Shown here: positions 16,910 through 26,641 of the stretch, piece by piece
Numbering within the stretch: the first letter of the stretch is position 1
Layout: the number at the start of each line of letters is the position of its first letter
Source of the DNA: Psychroflexus lacisalsi
Lineage (GTDB): Bacteria > Bacteroidota > Bacteroidia > Flavobacteriales > Flavobacteriaceae
Assembly (NCBI RefSeq): GCF_020164495.1
Contig: NZ_JAIQYZ010000001.1
Span: 434,001-498,000, forward strand
DNA: 64,000 nt
Direction of reading: 5' to 3'
Notes under the pieces: model-generated
What the model saw: only the letters and a program-made list of their open reading frames with translations
Told to the model about the DNA's origin: nothing
Database searches by the model: none
Position numbers and translations under genes: made by a program

Positions 16910-18964
16910 TTGAGTAAAATAATTTCAATATTTCTTTTTTCAATTTTAGCAAGTGTAAACTTCACATGTTATTCTCAGTCAGGCTTAGATGCATCTAAAA
17001 GTGTACAGGAGTCTGTTTTTATTTCCAGTGGAAGCTGGAGTAACCCTCAAAACTGGAAAAATCATAATTTACCTACTTCCACTTCCAAAGTTATTATAGA
17101 GGCTAATGCAATTTTAGATGTTTCCTTTCAGATAAATTCACTTGAAATTGATCAAAACATTACGTTATCAATAAATCCATCTTTTCAGTTATTTGTCACA
17201 AAAAACATTGAGAATAATGGCCGAATTCTTGGTGAAGGAGAGTTAGTTTTGAACGGGAGTTCCACTCAGTTTATCAAAGAGGAAGGGGTTTATAACAACT
17301 TACGTATTTCAAACTCATCAACAATACATATAAAGGACGAGATTGAAGTTTTCGGTAACTTGTATGTAGACGCAGGTCAGCTTAAAACTAAAGGGAATCT
17401 ATACCTAAGGTGTGATTTTGAAACCAATAGAACAGCTCAGGTTGGTGAGGTCCTTGGAGAAATTTCAGGAAACGTTCAAACTGAACAGTGCTATCCTGCT
17501 AGGAGGGCGAATCGATTAGTTAGTCCTTCAGTCACGACTTCAACTTCCATTCATAAAAACTGGCAGGAAAATGCAGACAGCTACTTTGATGAGGATATAG
17601 ATGAAGGTTATGGAACACATATTACAGGATTAAATCCTGGTAGTGGTCCGGCTTATCTGGAGCAGGATGGTGAAAATGGATTCGATTTTAATCCATCAGG
17701 GAATGCATCCCTGTTTACTTATGATCATCAACAGAGAGATTTCAATCCCATAAATAACACTAATGTCAATCGGCTAAAAGCAGGAAACCCTTACATGTTA
17801 CTCGTAAGAGGTGATAGGACTATTAATATTTACTCAAATTTGGCAGCGCCAACGGCCACAATACTTAGAGCCAAGGGTGAGCTTGTGACCGGGGACTACA
17901 CGACTACCGATTTGTCACAAACCAAAAACGGATTTAGTTTAGTGGGGAATCCCTACCACGCTCAGGTAGATATGAATTCTGTATTAGCAAATTCTATAAA
18001 CATCAGAAAAGATGTTTACTATGTTTGGGATCCAAAATTGGGTGGAATTCAGGATTTGAACCAGCCTGGGGGTAGAGGGGCTTTTGTTGTTGTGGAATTA
18101 CCCTCTGGTAGCAATTCTTCGAATTCTGAAGCTAACCAATACCTTCAACCAATGCAGGCTGTATTTGTTCAAACTATAGATGATAATTCTGTCACTCAAG
18201 TCAACTTTTCGGAAAGCGATAAAGCAGTTACTTTAAACCCTCAGACACAAATTCTTTCTGATTCTGATGAGCAATTTCTAAACATTCAGCTTTTCAATAA
18301 GGTTTCTTATAATGCTGGAAGCACTCCTTCAGATGCTCTTCGAATTAATTTTGGGAGTAGGTTTTCAAACTCTGCTAATGATGATATCACAAAGCTTAAA
18401 AATGTGGACGAAAACCTTACCAGAGCTATAGATCAAAATCTGGTCGCTTTAGAAAGAAGGAATATGCCAGGTGCTGAAGAGATTTTACCGCTTTATATCA
18501 ATCAATATCGAAGGGAAAATTATACTTTGAATTTCGAGTTTTCAGATTCGTTTGATACCGACGTTTATCTAATAGATCATTATCTGGAAATTGAAACCCT
18601 TTTGTCCGAGTCAAACCAAACCTATTCATTTAATGTCAATTCTTCGGTTGCAGGCTCTGTAGATGGAAACAGATTTTCTCTGAAACTAACGCCGGTCAAC
18701 TTATCAACTCCAGAATCGCTTTTTTCTGAAGTCAAAATTTATCCAAATCCGACAAAATCATCTTTTAGTATAAATGGATTAGCTGATATTACTAATGGCG
18801 AAATCAACATTTTTAACATGATTGGGCAACAGATCTATTCTGAAAAATTAGGTACTGTGTCAACGTTCAGCATTGAAGACTTTAATGTTGAGGAAGGGAT
18901 TTATATTGTAAAACTATCCTCAGATCATGAGGAGCAAAGTTTTAAATTGATCAAAGGAAATTAA
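16910..18964 (+). CDS. T9SS-secreted surface protein, paralogue of the protein at 13482
   Basis: A 684-residue exported protein. A signal peptide (to about CYSQ) is followed by a short module (ISSGSWSNPQNWKNHNLP, beta-helix-like, to about 170). From about 174 it carries the block shared with its neighbour: TAQVGEVLG, CYPARRANRLV, NWQENADSY, GYGTHITGL, GNPYHAQVDMNSVL, QPMQAVFVQ, LYINQYRRENY. The type A sorting domain begins IYPNPTKSSF near 609 and ends SFKLIKGN. It lacks the PA14-like repeats. The start is TTG: an in-frame TAA lies 6 bases upstream and the next residues give a good signal peptide. It is followed by a large palindromic element. Confidence 0.87.
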   Translation: MSKIISIFLFSILASVNFTCYSQSGLDASKSVQESVFISSGSWSNPQNWKNHNLPTSTSKVIIEANAILDVSFQINSLEIDQNITLSINPSFQLFVTKNIENNGRILGEGELVLNGSSTQFIKEEGVYNNLRISNSSTIHIKDEIEVFGNLYVDAGQLKTKGNLYLRCDFETNRTAQVGEVLGEISGNVQTEQCYPARRANRLVSPSVTTSTSIHKNWQENADSYFDEDIDEGYGTHITGLNPGSGPAYLEQDGENGFDFNPSGNASLFTYDHQQRDFNPINNTNVNRLKAGNPYMLLVRGDRTINIYSNLAAPTATILRAKGELVTGDYTTTDLSQTKNGFSLVGNPYHAQVDMNSVLANSINIRKDVYYVWDPKLGGIQDLNQPGGRGAFVVVELPSGSNSSNSEANQYLQPMQAVFVQTIDDNSVTQVNFSESDKAVTLNPQTQILSDSDEQFLNIQLFNKVSYNAGSTPSDALRINFGSRFSNSANDDITKLKNVDENLTRAIDQNLVALERRNMPGAEEILPLYINQYRRENYTLNFEFSDSFDTDVYLIDHYLEIETLLSESNQTYSFNVNSSVAGSVDGNRFSLKLTPVNLSTPESLFSEVKIYPNPTKSSFSINGLADITNGEINIFNMIGQQIYSEKLGTVSTFSIEDFNVEEGIYIVKLSSDHEEQSFKLIKGN

Positions 18965-18967
18965 AAA

Positions 18968-19096
18968 AAGCTGTCTCAAAATCTATTTTTTGTCATTCTG
19001 AATTTATTTCAGAATCTCTATTAATCTTGATAATCAAATTAATTTAAGACCTTGAAACAAGTTCGAGGTGACAATTTAGATATTTTGAGACAGCTT
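18968..19096. repeat. 129-bp nested palindromic element, probable bidirectional terminator
   Basis: Outer arms AAGCTGTCTCAAAAT (18968-18982) and ATTTTGAGACAGCTT (19082-19096) are perfect inverted repeats. Inside, TTGTCATTCTGAATTTATTT and the opposite strand of about 19048-19075 (TTGTCACCTCGAACTTGTTT) are imperfect complements, so the whole element can fold into a long hairpin. It lies between two convergent genes. The nested design looks like a non-autonomous mobile or REP-type repeat used as a terminator. Whether other copies exist in the genome cannot be seen here. Confidence 0.75.
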
Positions 19097-19118
19097 CTTT
19101 AGAATCTGGAATTGCTTC

Positions 19119-20945
19119 CTATTCTTCTTCTAAAACCTCAACGTTATTATCGCGATTGACATCTGCCATATATTGTGAAGGATCAATTTCAATTTTTTCA
19201 ATTCCGTATTGTGATGTAGGAATCTCTAAATCATATGTTGGATATGCCCAAGCCCAGTCGTCAACAATTTCACCTGCATTAGGTTTTTCCCATCTCATAA
19301 TGCGAAGTGGAATATAATAGGTCTCTGAATTTCCTCCTTTAAAATCAACTTTCACTTCTAGCGGCATTGGCGTAAGGCCTATGCGCTCTAAAGTTACAAT
19401 TGTTAATTGTTCATCAACACTTACATCTTTGATACCATAGTCAATGGTATTGGTAGTTCTCGTCCAATCGTTAAGATACCAGCTAAGTTCTGCACCGCTT
19501 ACTTTTTCAGCGACACGAATAAAATTATTTGGTGTTGGATGCTTAAATTTCCATTCATCAAAATATCTGTTTAAGACTTCCTGTAAGTTTTCTTTACCAA
19601 TTAAATAACCGAGTTGGCCTAAAAATACAGCTCCTTTAGAATAAGCTGAAGTTCCGTAAGCCTGATTGTATTCATAGCGGTCTGCATGAGTAGATTGAGC
19701 CTGCTCATATCCAGAATTTGCCAAACTCACATAGCCTCTATAACTGCCAGCAGTAGGATTTTCTCTATTTCGATCCATCACTTCGTTCATCGCAAGGCCA
19801 GAAATATATGAGGTGAATCCTTCATCCATCCATTCATGCTGAGCTTCGTCTGTTGCTAAAACATGCTGAAACCAGGCATGTGCCATTTCGTGAGCAGTAA
19901 CTCCTACAAGACTTCCAAATTCCCTTTCACCAGTAATAAGTGTGCACATGGCGTATTCCATACCTCCATCACCACCCTGGATCACAGAATATTGATCGTA
20001 TGGGTAAGGACCTATATACTCATTGAAATAATCCAAAAGCTCAGCTGTTTTGGATTGTAAATTCTTCCAGTTCTCTTTTATGTCTTCATTGTCTTTATAT
20101 AAGAAATGAAGAGTTGTACCATCATTCCCAGTGATTTGGTCATGAATGTAATTTTTGTCTGCAGCCCACGTAAAGTCATGAACATTTGGAGCAACGAAGT
20201 GCCAGGTCAACTTTTTCCCTCTACGTCTTACTTTTACGCCTTCATCTTCATAACCATAGCCAACTTCGTTTGGATTTTGAATATAACCAGATCCTCCTAA
20301 GACAAAATCTTTGTCAATTGTGATTTTTACATCAAAATTACCCCAAACTCCATGGAATTCTCTTGCTATGTAAGGATCTGCATGCCACCCTTCGAAGTCA
20401 TATTCAGCCATTTTAGGGTACCATTGTGTCATAGACAATTCAACCCCTTCAGCGTTGTTCCTTCCAGATCTTCTTATCTGTACAGGAACCTGGCCTAAAA
20501 ATTCCATTTCAAATGTAGTTGATTCTCCAGGTGAAATAGGCTCAGCGAGTTCAACTTCCAAAACTGTTCCTACAAGTTTGTAGTTTAAGTCTTTTCCATC
20601 TTGCTTCAACGATTTTGCTCTCATAAATCCTATTTCTTCATCACTTAGTTTAGAAATACGATCTCTAACTCTACCATCCGGATCTTGTATAGTTCTGGAT
20701 CTTACATCCATTTCACTCCCTGGCTGGAATGCGTTGAAGTACATGTGATAAAAAACTCTATTAAGCGTATCTGGGGAATTGTTGGTATAAACCAGTTCCT
20801 GATCGCCTTCATATTGATAATTTTTATCGTCAAAATCAACCTGCATTTCATAGTCAACATGTTGTTGCCAATAGCCGGTGTTGTTTTGTGCAAAGAGTGT
20901 TGATATTGAAATCAACATCATAAATGTAAAAGTGTTTTTAATCAT
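19119..20945 (-). CDS. M1-family zinc aminopeptidase, secreted
   Basis: Gluzincin aminopeptidase exported through a signal peptide (residues 1-20, to LFAQ). The zinc site is HEMAH at 352-356 plus E375 in EWMDEGF, exactly 18 residues later, as the family requires. The substrate-binding GxMEN motif appears as GGMEY at 327-331. Length is 608 residues, without the large C-terminal ERAP-like domain. It is the last gene of a three-gene operon, starting 2 bases after the subtilase stop, so it probably works with it in extracytoplasmic protein or peptide breakdown. The C-terminus is acidic (NNVEVLEEE). Confidence 0.93.
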   Translation of the reverse strand: MIKNTFTFMMLISISTLFAQNNTGYWQQHVDYEMQVDFDDKNYQYEGDQELVYTNNSPDTLNRVFYHMYFNAFQPGSEMDVRSRTIQDPDGRVRDRISKLSDEEIGFMRAKSLKQDGKDLNYKLVGTVLEVELAEPISPGESTTFEMEFLGQVPVQIRRSGRNNAEGVELSMTQWYPKMAEYDFEGWHADPYIAREFHGVWGNFDVKITIDKDFVLGGSGYIQNPNEVGYGYEDEGVKVRRRGKKLTWHFVAPNVHDFTWAADKNYIHDQITGNDGTTLHFLYKDNEDIKENWKNLQSKTAELLDYFNEYIGPYPYDQYSVIQGGDGGMEYAMCTLITGEREFGSLVGVTAHEMAHAWFQHVLATDEAQHEWMDEGFTSYISGLAMNEVMDRNRENPTAGSYRGYVSLANSGYEQAQSTHADRYEYNQAYGTSAYSKGAVFLGQLGYLIGKENLQEVLNRYFDEWKFKHPTPNNFIRVAEKVSGAELSWYLNDWTRTTNTIDYGIKDVSVDEQLTIVTLERIGLTPMPLEVKVDFKGGNSETYYIPLRIMRWEKPNAGEIVDDWAWAYPTYDLEIPTSQYGIEKIEIDPSQYMADVNRDNNVEVLEEE

Positions 20946-20947
20946 GT

Positions 20948-22627
20948 TTATTTGGTTTTAGAAGCTAATATAATAGCGTTATACATATTTACCATATTTC
21001 CTGAAACTGAAATTTCACTGAAGACTTCAGTATTTTGAGGGTCTCCACCGAGAATCACTTCCTGGTTCGTACTCAATCCGGATTCCATCAGGATTTGTTT
21101 GACTTGTGAAGCGCTAAGTTTTGGGAACAAAGATTTTACCATAGCTGCTACTCCAGCAACATTTGGGGCTGCCATCGAAGTACCTTGCAAGAATTCATAA
21201 GTATTCAAAGGGGTTGTTGCATATATGGACGACCCAGGCGCAAATATATCGACACTGTTTATTCCATAATTAGAAAATCCAGAGACTAAATTCCCTCCAT
21301 ATTGAGAAGTTATCGAACCTACATTGATGAAGTTGTCAACAAAATTTGCTGGATTTTCAGGTGTTTCATCATTGGGGTAAACACGCTTTTCATCTAGATC
21401 TATACCTTCATTACCAGCTGCGTTTACAATGAGAACATTATTTTTTTCAGCGTATTTGATGGCATCCATCACCCATTCAGGATGGCTAGAAAAGTATTTT
21501 CCGAAGGATGTGTTGATGATGCTTGCTCCATTGTCAACAGCATAACGAATTCCAAGTGCGATGTCTTTGTCATACTCATCTCCATCAGGGACCGCTCTGA
21601 TGGGCATAATTAAAACATTATCTGCAACACCTTTTATCCCTTTATCGTTTTTTCTGCTGGCTGCTATGATTCCAGCGACGTGTGTACCGTGCTTTGCTTC
21701 TTTTTTGTCTGCATTTGGTCCACTTACTTTATTATTTCCATAAATTTTGGTCGAAAAATCATTAGCATCATCACCTAGGCTTTCTGCCCTTGCATTTAAG
21801 TCCAGATTTAGATGATATTTCGTTTTATCTCCAAAATACTCCATGGCTTCAGCGAGTTGGTTCTGAATATTTTGAATATCCTCATCAATGTTATTCATTA
21901 CATTCAGCAACAGCATTTTTTGATTTAAAGATGTATCATCCTGTGGTTTGAAAGCCGTTACATTTTCAACTGTAAGTTTATTCACTTCAAGTTCAATTTT
22001 CAGGCTTTCTTCGGCTTCCTGTAATTGATTATTCATCATTACATATCTATTGATACTCTTATCAGTTTTTGCCAGCTCTTCATCGTACTTTGCTTTTGCA
22101 GCTCTATACATTTTGAATTCTTCTAGACGGTCTGTACCTATTTCACTTGCGAGTTTATCTTTAAATTGATCTTTGTAATCTCTTACTATTCTCGTATACT
22201 CTAAATTTTCCTTTGTAACATCGCCAAGAAAATTCCAGCCATGGATGTCATCTACAAATCCATTGTTGTCATCATCAATTCCATTATCGGGGATTTCATT
22301 AATATTGGTCCACACCACTCCTTCCAGGTCTTCATGTTCTATATCGACCCCACTATCCAGCACAGCTACGATAATTGTTTTCCCGTTGTAATCTTTAATA
22401 AGTTCTTGATACGCCCTATCCACACTCATTCCTGGAATGGTGTCATATGACAAGTCTTGACTTCCCCAATACTGAAGTTCATCATCTGTCAGGGCTTCAG
22501 TCTTTTCACTTACGTTTTGTAAATTGGGAATAGGCTTTGAATTGATTTTTGGTCCACTTGCACAACTGAGTAAAAAGCTAGATATCAAAAAGCATAAGCC
22601 CCCAATCTTTAAAAATTTAATATTCAT
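20948..22627 (-). CDS. S8 subtilisin-like serine protease, lipoprotein
   Basis: Lipid-anchored subtilase of 559 residues. The lipobox is FLLSC (Cys 22). The catalytic triad is complete: D91 (VAVLDSGVD), H313 (KHGTHVAG) and S484 (GTSMAAPNVAG), with the oxyanion Asn in NAAGNEG. An Asp-rich loop (IDDDNNGFVDD, about 117-127) follows the Asp motif and may bind calcium. Between Asp and His lies an unusually long, charged, mostly helical insertion (about residues 140-300), far longer than the usual 30-60. It lies between the MBL gene (13 bases upstream) and the M1 peptidase gene (2 bases downstream). Confidence 0.95.
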   Translation of the reverse strand: MNIKFLKIGGLCFLISSFLLSCASGPKINSKPIPNLQNVSEKTEALTDDELQYWGSQDLSYDTIPGMSVDRAYQELIKDYNGKTIIVAVLDSGVDIEHEDLEGVVWTNINEIPDNGIDDDNNGFVDDIHGWNFLGDVTKENLEYTRIVRDYKDQFKDKLASEIGTDRLEEFKMYRAAKAKYDEELAKTDKSINRYVMMNNQLQEAEESLKIELEVNKLTVENVTAFKPQDDTSLNQKMLLLNVMNNIDEDIQNIQNQLAEAMEYFGDKTKYHLNLDLNARAESLGDDANDFSTKIYGNNKVSGPNADKKEAKHGTHVAGIIAASRKNDKGIKGVADNVLIMPIRAVPDGDEYDKDIALGIRYAVDNGASIINTSFGKYFSSHPEWVMDAIKYAEKNNVLIVNAAGNEGIDLDEKRVYPNDETPENPANFVDNFINVGSITSQYGGNLVSGFSNYGINSVDIFAPGSSIYATTPLNTYEFLQGTSMAAPNVAGVAAMVKSLFPKLSASQVKQILMESGLSTNQEVILGGDPQNTEVFSEISVSGNMVNMYNAIILASKTK

Positions 22628-22640
22628 GGTTATATTTAAT

Positions 22641-23501
22641 TTAGTTGGTAAAAAGTTCTGAAAACTTAAATGTTGAATTTAATCTAGCGCCTTTTTCAGT
22701 ATGTTGCAGATTGATCACTTCATTATGAGCATCATGCTCAAGGAAAAGATAGTAGTCGTTTGCAACTGCCTCATCAAGAAAAAGCTTTTTCTCATCTAAA
22801 GTTTTTAAAGGCCTTGTGTCAAAACCCATAACATAAGGCAGCGGAATGTGGCCAGCTGTTGGGAGCAAATCCGCAGCAAAAACGAGTTTTTTTCCTTTGT
22901 AATCAATGATTGGAATCATTTGTTTGTCCGTATGTCCATCTACAAACAGGACTTCAAATCCCATATTCTCGTAAAAGTGTCTATTTTTTGATCTTTTCAA
23001 AAAGTTGAGTTGTCCTGATTCCTGCATGGGAATCAAATTCTCCTTTATGAAAGAAGCCTTTTCTCTATCGTTAGGATTAGTCGCCCAATCCCAATGTTCT
23101 TGGTTAGTCCAGAACTTTGCATTTTTAAAGGCAGGTTCGTAACCTGTTTTATCTTTATTCCATTGAATACTACCTCCACAGTGATCAAAATGCAGGTGAG
23201 TCATAAACACATCGGTGATATCATCTCTATGGAATCCATATTTTTTCAGTGACTTATCCAAAGTGTGTTCCCCCCATCTATAGTAGTAACTAAAGAATTT
23301 ATCACTTTGTTTGTTCCCCAAACCTGTGTCGATTAGAATAAGTTGCTTACCATTTTCAATCAACAAACTGGTTGCGGCAATGTCTATCATGTTATTAGAA
23401 TCTGCTGGATTTGTTCGTTGCCAAAGCGATTTTGGCACAACGCCAAACATGGCACCTCCATCTAGTTTAAAATTTCCAGTTTCTATAGGATATAAGGTCA
23501 T
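22641..23501 (-). CDS. MBL-fold metallo-hydrolase
   Basis: Metallo-beta-lactamase-fold hydrolase of 286 residues. The zinc motif is T-H102-L-H104-F-D106-H107. Further ligands are in FVDGHTDKQMIP, FAADLLPTAGHIP and FLEHDAHNEV. The layout resembles the cytoplasmic lactonase-like branch rather than true beta-lactamases, and there is no signal peptide. The substrate is unknown; acyl-homoserine lactone hydrolysis is one possibility and is not proved by the motifs. It is first in the operon with the subtilase and M1 peptidase genes. Confidence 0.88.
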   Translation of the reverse strand: MTLYPIETGNFKLDGGAMFGVVPKSLWQRTNPADSNNMIDIAATSLLIENGKQLILIDTGLGNKQSDKFFSYYYRWGEHTLDKSLKKYGFHRDDITDVFMTHLHFDHCGGSIQWNKDKTGYEPAFKNAKFWTNQEHWDWATNPNDREKASFIKENLIPMQESGQLNFLKRSKNRHFYENMGFEVLFVDGHTDKQMIPIIDYKGKKLVFAADLLPTAGHIPLPYVMGFDTRPLKTLDEKKLFLDEAVANDYYLFLEHDAHNEVINLQHTEKGARLNSTFKFSELFTN

Positions 23502-23537
23502 AAGCTCTATTTTAGCAGCAAAGTACTAAAAGAGTCT

Positions 23538-23545
23538 TAACTTTG
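23538..23545 (+). promoter_or_regulatory. candidate -7 box (TAACTTTG) for the antiporter gene
   Basis: TAnnTTTG match in the divergent region between the MBL and antiporter genes, about 53 bases before the antiporter ATG. The -33 element is not clear. Confidence 0.45.
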
Positions 23546-23598
23546 GAATCTGAGTCTTCTAGATTATGCTATTTTTAACGACTCAAATCTAATATTTT

Positions 23599-25509
23599 AT
23601 GATTGAACTAGCGAGTATAATTATATTAGGAATTTTAGCGCAATGGTTTGCTTGGCGTTTCAAAATCCCGGCAATTTTACCATTAATTCTAATAGGCCTA
23701 CTGGTAGGTCCTATTGCTTCTTTGTATACTGAGGATGGATCCAAGCTTATAGAACCTATATGGAATGGTGAGACTGGCTTGTTTCCTGGAGAAAGTTTGT
23801 TCTATTTTGTTTCACTTGCTATAGGGATTATTCTTTTTGAAGGTGGCCTTACTTTAAGACGAGGTGAGATTTTGAACGTTGGTCCAGTTATTGTTAAATT
23901 AATTACTGTCGCTGTGGTGATTACCTTTGTTGGAGCAGGAATGGCAGCTCACTGGATACTGGGATTAAGCTGGCAAATTTCTCTTTTATTTTCAGGACTC
24001 ATCATTGTTACCGGACCCACCGTTATTACACCAATTCTAAGAAATATACCTCTTAAGAAAGACGTTTCTACGATTTTAAAATGGGAAGGAATTTTGATTG
24101 ATCCTATTGGAGCCTTGGTTGCTGTATTGGTATTTGAATTTATTTCTGCCGGCGGGGGAGAAGCAGTTACATCTACTGTTTTGATCGAGTTTGGTAAGAT
24201 AGTCTTATTTGGTTTTACGTTCGGTTTTACATTTGCTAAAGCCTTGGCGGTTTCAATCAAATCTAAAATTATTCCTCATTATTTACTAAACGTAGTCACC
24301 CTGGCTGCAGTTTTAGGTGTTTTTGTTTTAGCAGATCATTTTGCGCATGAAAGCGGACTTCTTGCTGTGGTAATTATGGGTATTATCATGGGAAACACCA
24401 ATTTGCCAAATCTGAAGGATTTACTTTACTTCAAAGAATCTTTAAGTGTTTTACTTATCTCTATACTTTTTATTTTACTGTCAGCAAATATCAATTTGGA
24501 TAATTTGCTGTTAGTGATCAATTGGGAAACTTTAATTCTGTTTGCTGTTGTAGTTTTTGTTGTTAGGCCGCTCGGTGTATTTTTAAGCAGTTATAATTCG
24601 ACTTTAGCGACCAATGAAAAACTTTTTATAAGTTGGGTAGGACCTCGTGGTATTGTTGCTGCAGGTGTGGCTTCACTTTTCGGGCTCAAACTTGTAGAGC
24701 AAGAAGTTCCCAATGCTGAATTGATAACGCCATTGGTATTCATCATTGTTTTGGGAACTGTTCTACTGAATGCAACTACTGCGAGACCCTTTGCGAAACT
24801 AGTCGGTGTGTTTTTGAGAGATTCTCAGGGAATTCTAATTGTAGGTTCATCCTCATTTTCAAGACTCATAGCCAAATATTTAATGGATAATGAAAGGCAT
24901 GTGGTAATTGTTGATAATAATAAAAGCAACATAGATAAAGCTAAAGTGATGGGTCTAGATGCCATCAATGCCAATATCTATTCCGACGATTTAATTGATA
25001 ATATCGAGTTGAGTGATGTGGGGTACTTAATGGCCTTAACAGGTAATACGGCCGTTAATAAAAAGGCTATTGAAAACTTTGCGAAACAATTTGGAGAACA
25101 AGGAACCTTTCGCGTGATATCTTCAGAAGAAATGGAAGATCCAGAAAATAATCCAGAAGATGGTTTGTTTTCACAAACCGACGACTATATTAAATTGGTT
25201 AATCTAACGAGAAAATATCCAGAGATCCATGAAATAGATTTAAACTCCAATGATCATTTTCAAGGCTTAATTGAATTGAGCAAAGTGGAGTCTGAAATAA
25301 TCCCTTTGTTTATCAAAAAACCAGATGGGAAACTCGATATATTACCAAATGACTCAAAATCTATTGAAGTAGAACCAGAATCAAAATTGGTGTATCTAGG
25401 AAAATCTTTTGAAAAAGAGCCTTCTAAAAAGATAGTGGAAGAGCAATCTATCAAAGAAGAAAAGAAAAAAAAGTCTACTGAAGAAGACAAGCCAGCAGAC
25501 AATAATTAA
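23599..25509 (+). CDS. cation:proton antiporter, CPA1 family with RCK (TrkA-N) domain
   Basis: Inner-membrane Na+(K+)/H+ exchanger of 636 residues. About 12 hydrophobic helices fill residues 1-400. The ion-binding signatures are GPTVITPILR and WEGILIDPIGALVAV, with the conserved acidic residue in the DP motif. At about 411 a Rossmann RCK_N domain begins (GILIVGSSSFSRLIA...HVVIVDNNKSN), which suggests control by nucleotide or NAD(H). The last 45 or so residues are very rich in Lys and Glu and probably disordered. dprA begins 18 bases after it. It complements the Mrp system further right in ion and pH homeostasis. Confidence 0.92.
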   Translation: MIELASIIILGILAQWFAWRFKIPAILPLILIGLLVGPIASLYTEDGSKLIEPIWNGETGLFPGESLFYFVSLAIGIILFEGGLTLRRGEILNVGPVIVKLITVAVVITFVGAGMAAHWILGLSWQISLLFSGLIIVTGPTVITPILRNIPLKKDVSTILKWEGILIDPIGALVAVLVFEFISAGGGEAVTSTVLIEFGKIVLFGFTFGFTFAKALAVSIKSKIIPHYLLNVVTLAAVLGVFVLADHFAHESGLLAVVIMGIIMGNTNLPNLKDLLYFKESLSVLLISILFILLSANINLDNLLLVINWETLILFAVVVFVVRPLGVFLSSYNSTLATNEKLFISWVGPRGIVAAGVASLFGLKLVEQEVPNAELITPLVFIIVLGTVLLNATTARPFAKLVGVFLRDSQGILIVGSSSFSRLIAKYLMDNERHVVIVDNNKSNIDKAKVMGLDAINANIYSDDLIDNIELSDVGYLMALTGNTAVNKKAIENFAKQFGEQGTFRVISSEEMEDPENNPEDGLFSQTDDYIKLVNLTRKYPEIHEIDLNSNDHFQGLIELSKVESEIIPLFIKKPDGKLDILPNDSKSIEVEPESKLVYLGKSFEKEPSKKIVEEQSIKEEKKKKSTEEDKPADNN

Positions 25510-25527
25510 GGTTTAATAAGCTTAAAG

Positions 25528-26628
25528 ATGCAAGAACAGGAACTTCTTTATTTACTGATGTTGCATAAAATGCCAGGGATTGGTCATATCAATGCGAAAA
25601 AACTTCTTCAGCATTTTGGCAGTGCAACAGCCTTATTTCAAGCCAGTACAAACGACTTAAAAGAACTGGATGGGATTGGAAGTAAGCGAATAAAAACATT
25701 AAGAGATTCTGCTATAACGAAAGAAGCAGAAGATGAGCTCAACTTCATTCAAAGCAATAATATAAAGCTTAGTTATTTTAAGGACGAAGACTATCCTTCG
25801 CGGTTAAAACAATGCATAGATAGTCCTATACTTTTATTTTCTAGAGGGAACATAAATCTTAAGAACAAACCTGTTTTGAGTATAGTAGGCACCCGTCAAG
25901 TCACAACTCATGGGATTGCCTTTTGTGAGCAATTGATAGAAGATTTGGCCCCACTCAATCCAGTAATCGTCTCCGGGTTGGCCTATGGAACCGACATTGT
26001 AGCGCATAGAGCAGCTATCAAGTTCAATCTTCAAACCATAGCATGTGTGGCTCATGGGTTGAATCAAATTTATCCCAAAGTCCATCAGAAATACGTGTCT
26101 TCGATAGAAAATAATGGTGGTTTTTTCACAGACTTTTGCAGCGACGATACCTTCGATCGTAATAATTTCTTGAGTAGAAACCGGATTATTGCAGGGCTTA
26201 GCGAAGCGACTATCGTTATTGAAAGTGCAGAAAAGGGAGGCTCTCTGGTGACGGCAGATATAGCTCATTCTTACGACCGAGAAGTTTTTGCAGTCCCAGG
26301 CCGTCCTCAAGACAAATTCAGTAAGGGCTGTAACATGCTCATCAAACAGCAAAAAGCGCAGATGATTACCTCTGCTGCCGACTTGGTTTATAATCTCAAC
26401 TGGGATATAGACACCAAAAAAAAGAATACCCAAACCCAGTTATTTATATCCCTTACTGATGATGAAAAATTAGTAGTACAAAAACTCACAGAAATTGGTA
26501 AAGCAGAAATTGATGCGTTATCTTTGGTTTGCGGTTTACCAACCCATAAACTCTCTTCAATTCTTCTTAATTTGGAATTGGGAGGTCTTGTAAGGCCATT
26601 GCCTGGTAAGCAATTTGAAATCATTTAA
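25528..26628 (+). CDS. dprA: DNA-processing protein DprA
   Basis: Loads RecA onto incoming single-stranded DNA during natural transformation. The 366-residue protein starts with a helix-hairpin-helix region (MPGIGHINAKKLLQHFG), followed by the Rossmann-like DprA fold with VGTRQVTTHG, VSGLAYGTDIVAHRAA, SRNRIIAGLS, ESAEKGGSLVTADIA and VPGRPQDKFSKGCNMLI. It ends in a winged-helix domain (EIDALSLVCGLPTHKLSSILLNLELGG). Family members are widespread even in bacteria not known to be competent. It lies between the antiporter gene and a small lipoprotein gene on the same strand. Confidence 0.97.
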   Translation: MQEQELLYLLMLHKMPGIGHINAKKLLQHFGSATALFQASTNDLKELDGIGSKRIKTLRDSAITKEAEDELNFIQSNNIKLSYFKDEDYPSRLKQCIDSPILLFSRGNINLKNKPVLSIVGTRQVTTHGIAFCEQLIEDLAPLNPVIVSGLAYGTDIVAHRAAIKFNLQTIACVAHGLNQIYPKVHQKYVSSIENNGGFFTDFCSDDTFDRNNFLSRNRIIAGLSEATIVIESAEKGGSLVTADIAHSYDREVFAVPGRPQDKFSKGCNMLIKQQKAQMITSAADLVYNLNWDIDTKKKNTQTQLFISLTDDEKLVVQKLTEIGKAEIDALSLVCGLPTHKLSSILLNLELGGLVRPLPGKQFEII

Positions 26629-26641
26629 AAAATTTAATAAT

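Noticed and set aside
22641-23501. Quorum-quenching lactonase call for the MBL protein
   Set aside because: HxHxDH and the other ligands are shared by many MBL-fold enzymes; neither sequence nor context singles out acyl-homoserine lactones.
25834-26433. A 199-codon open frame antisense to dprA
   Set aside because: It lies fully inside dprA on the other strand, has a non-protein-like composition and no motif; it is a shadow of the real gene.
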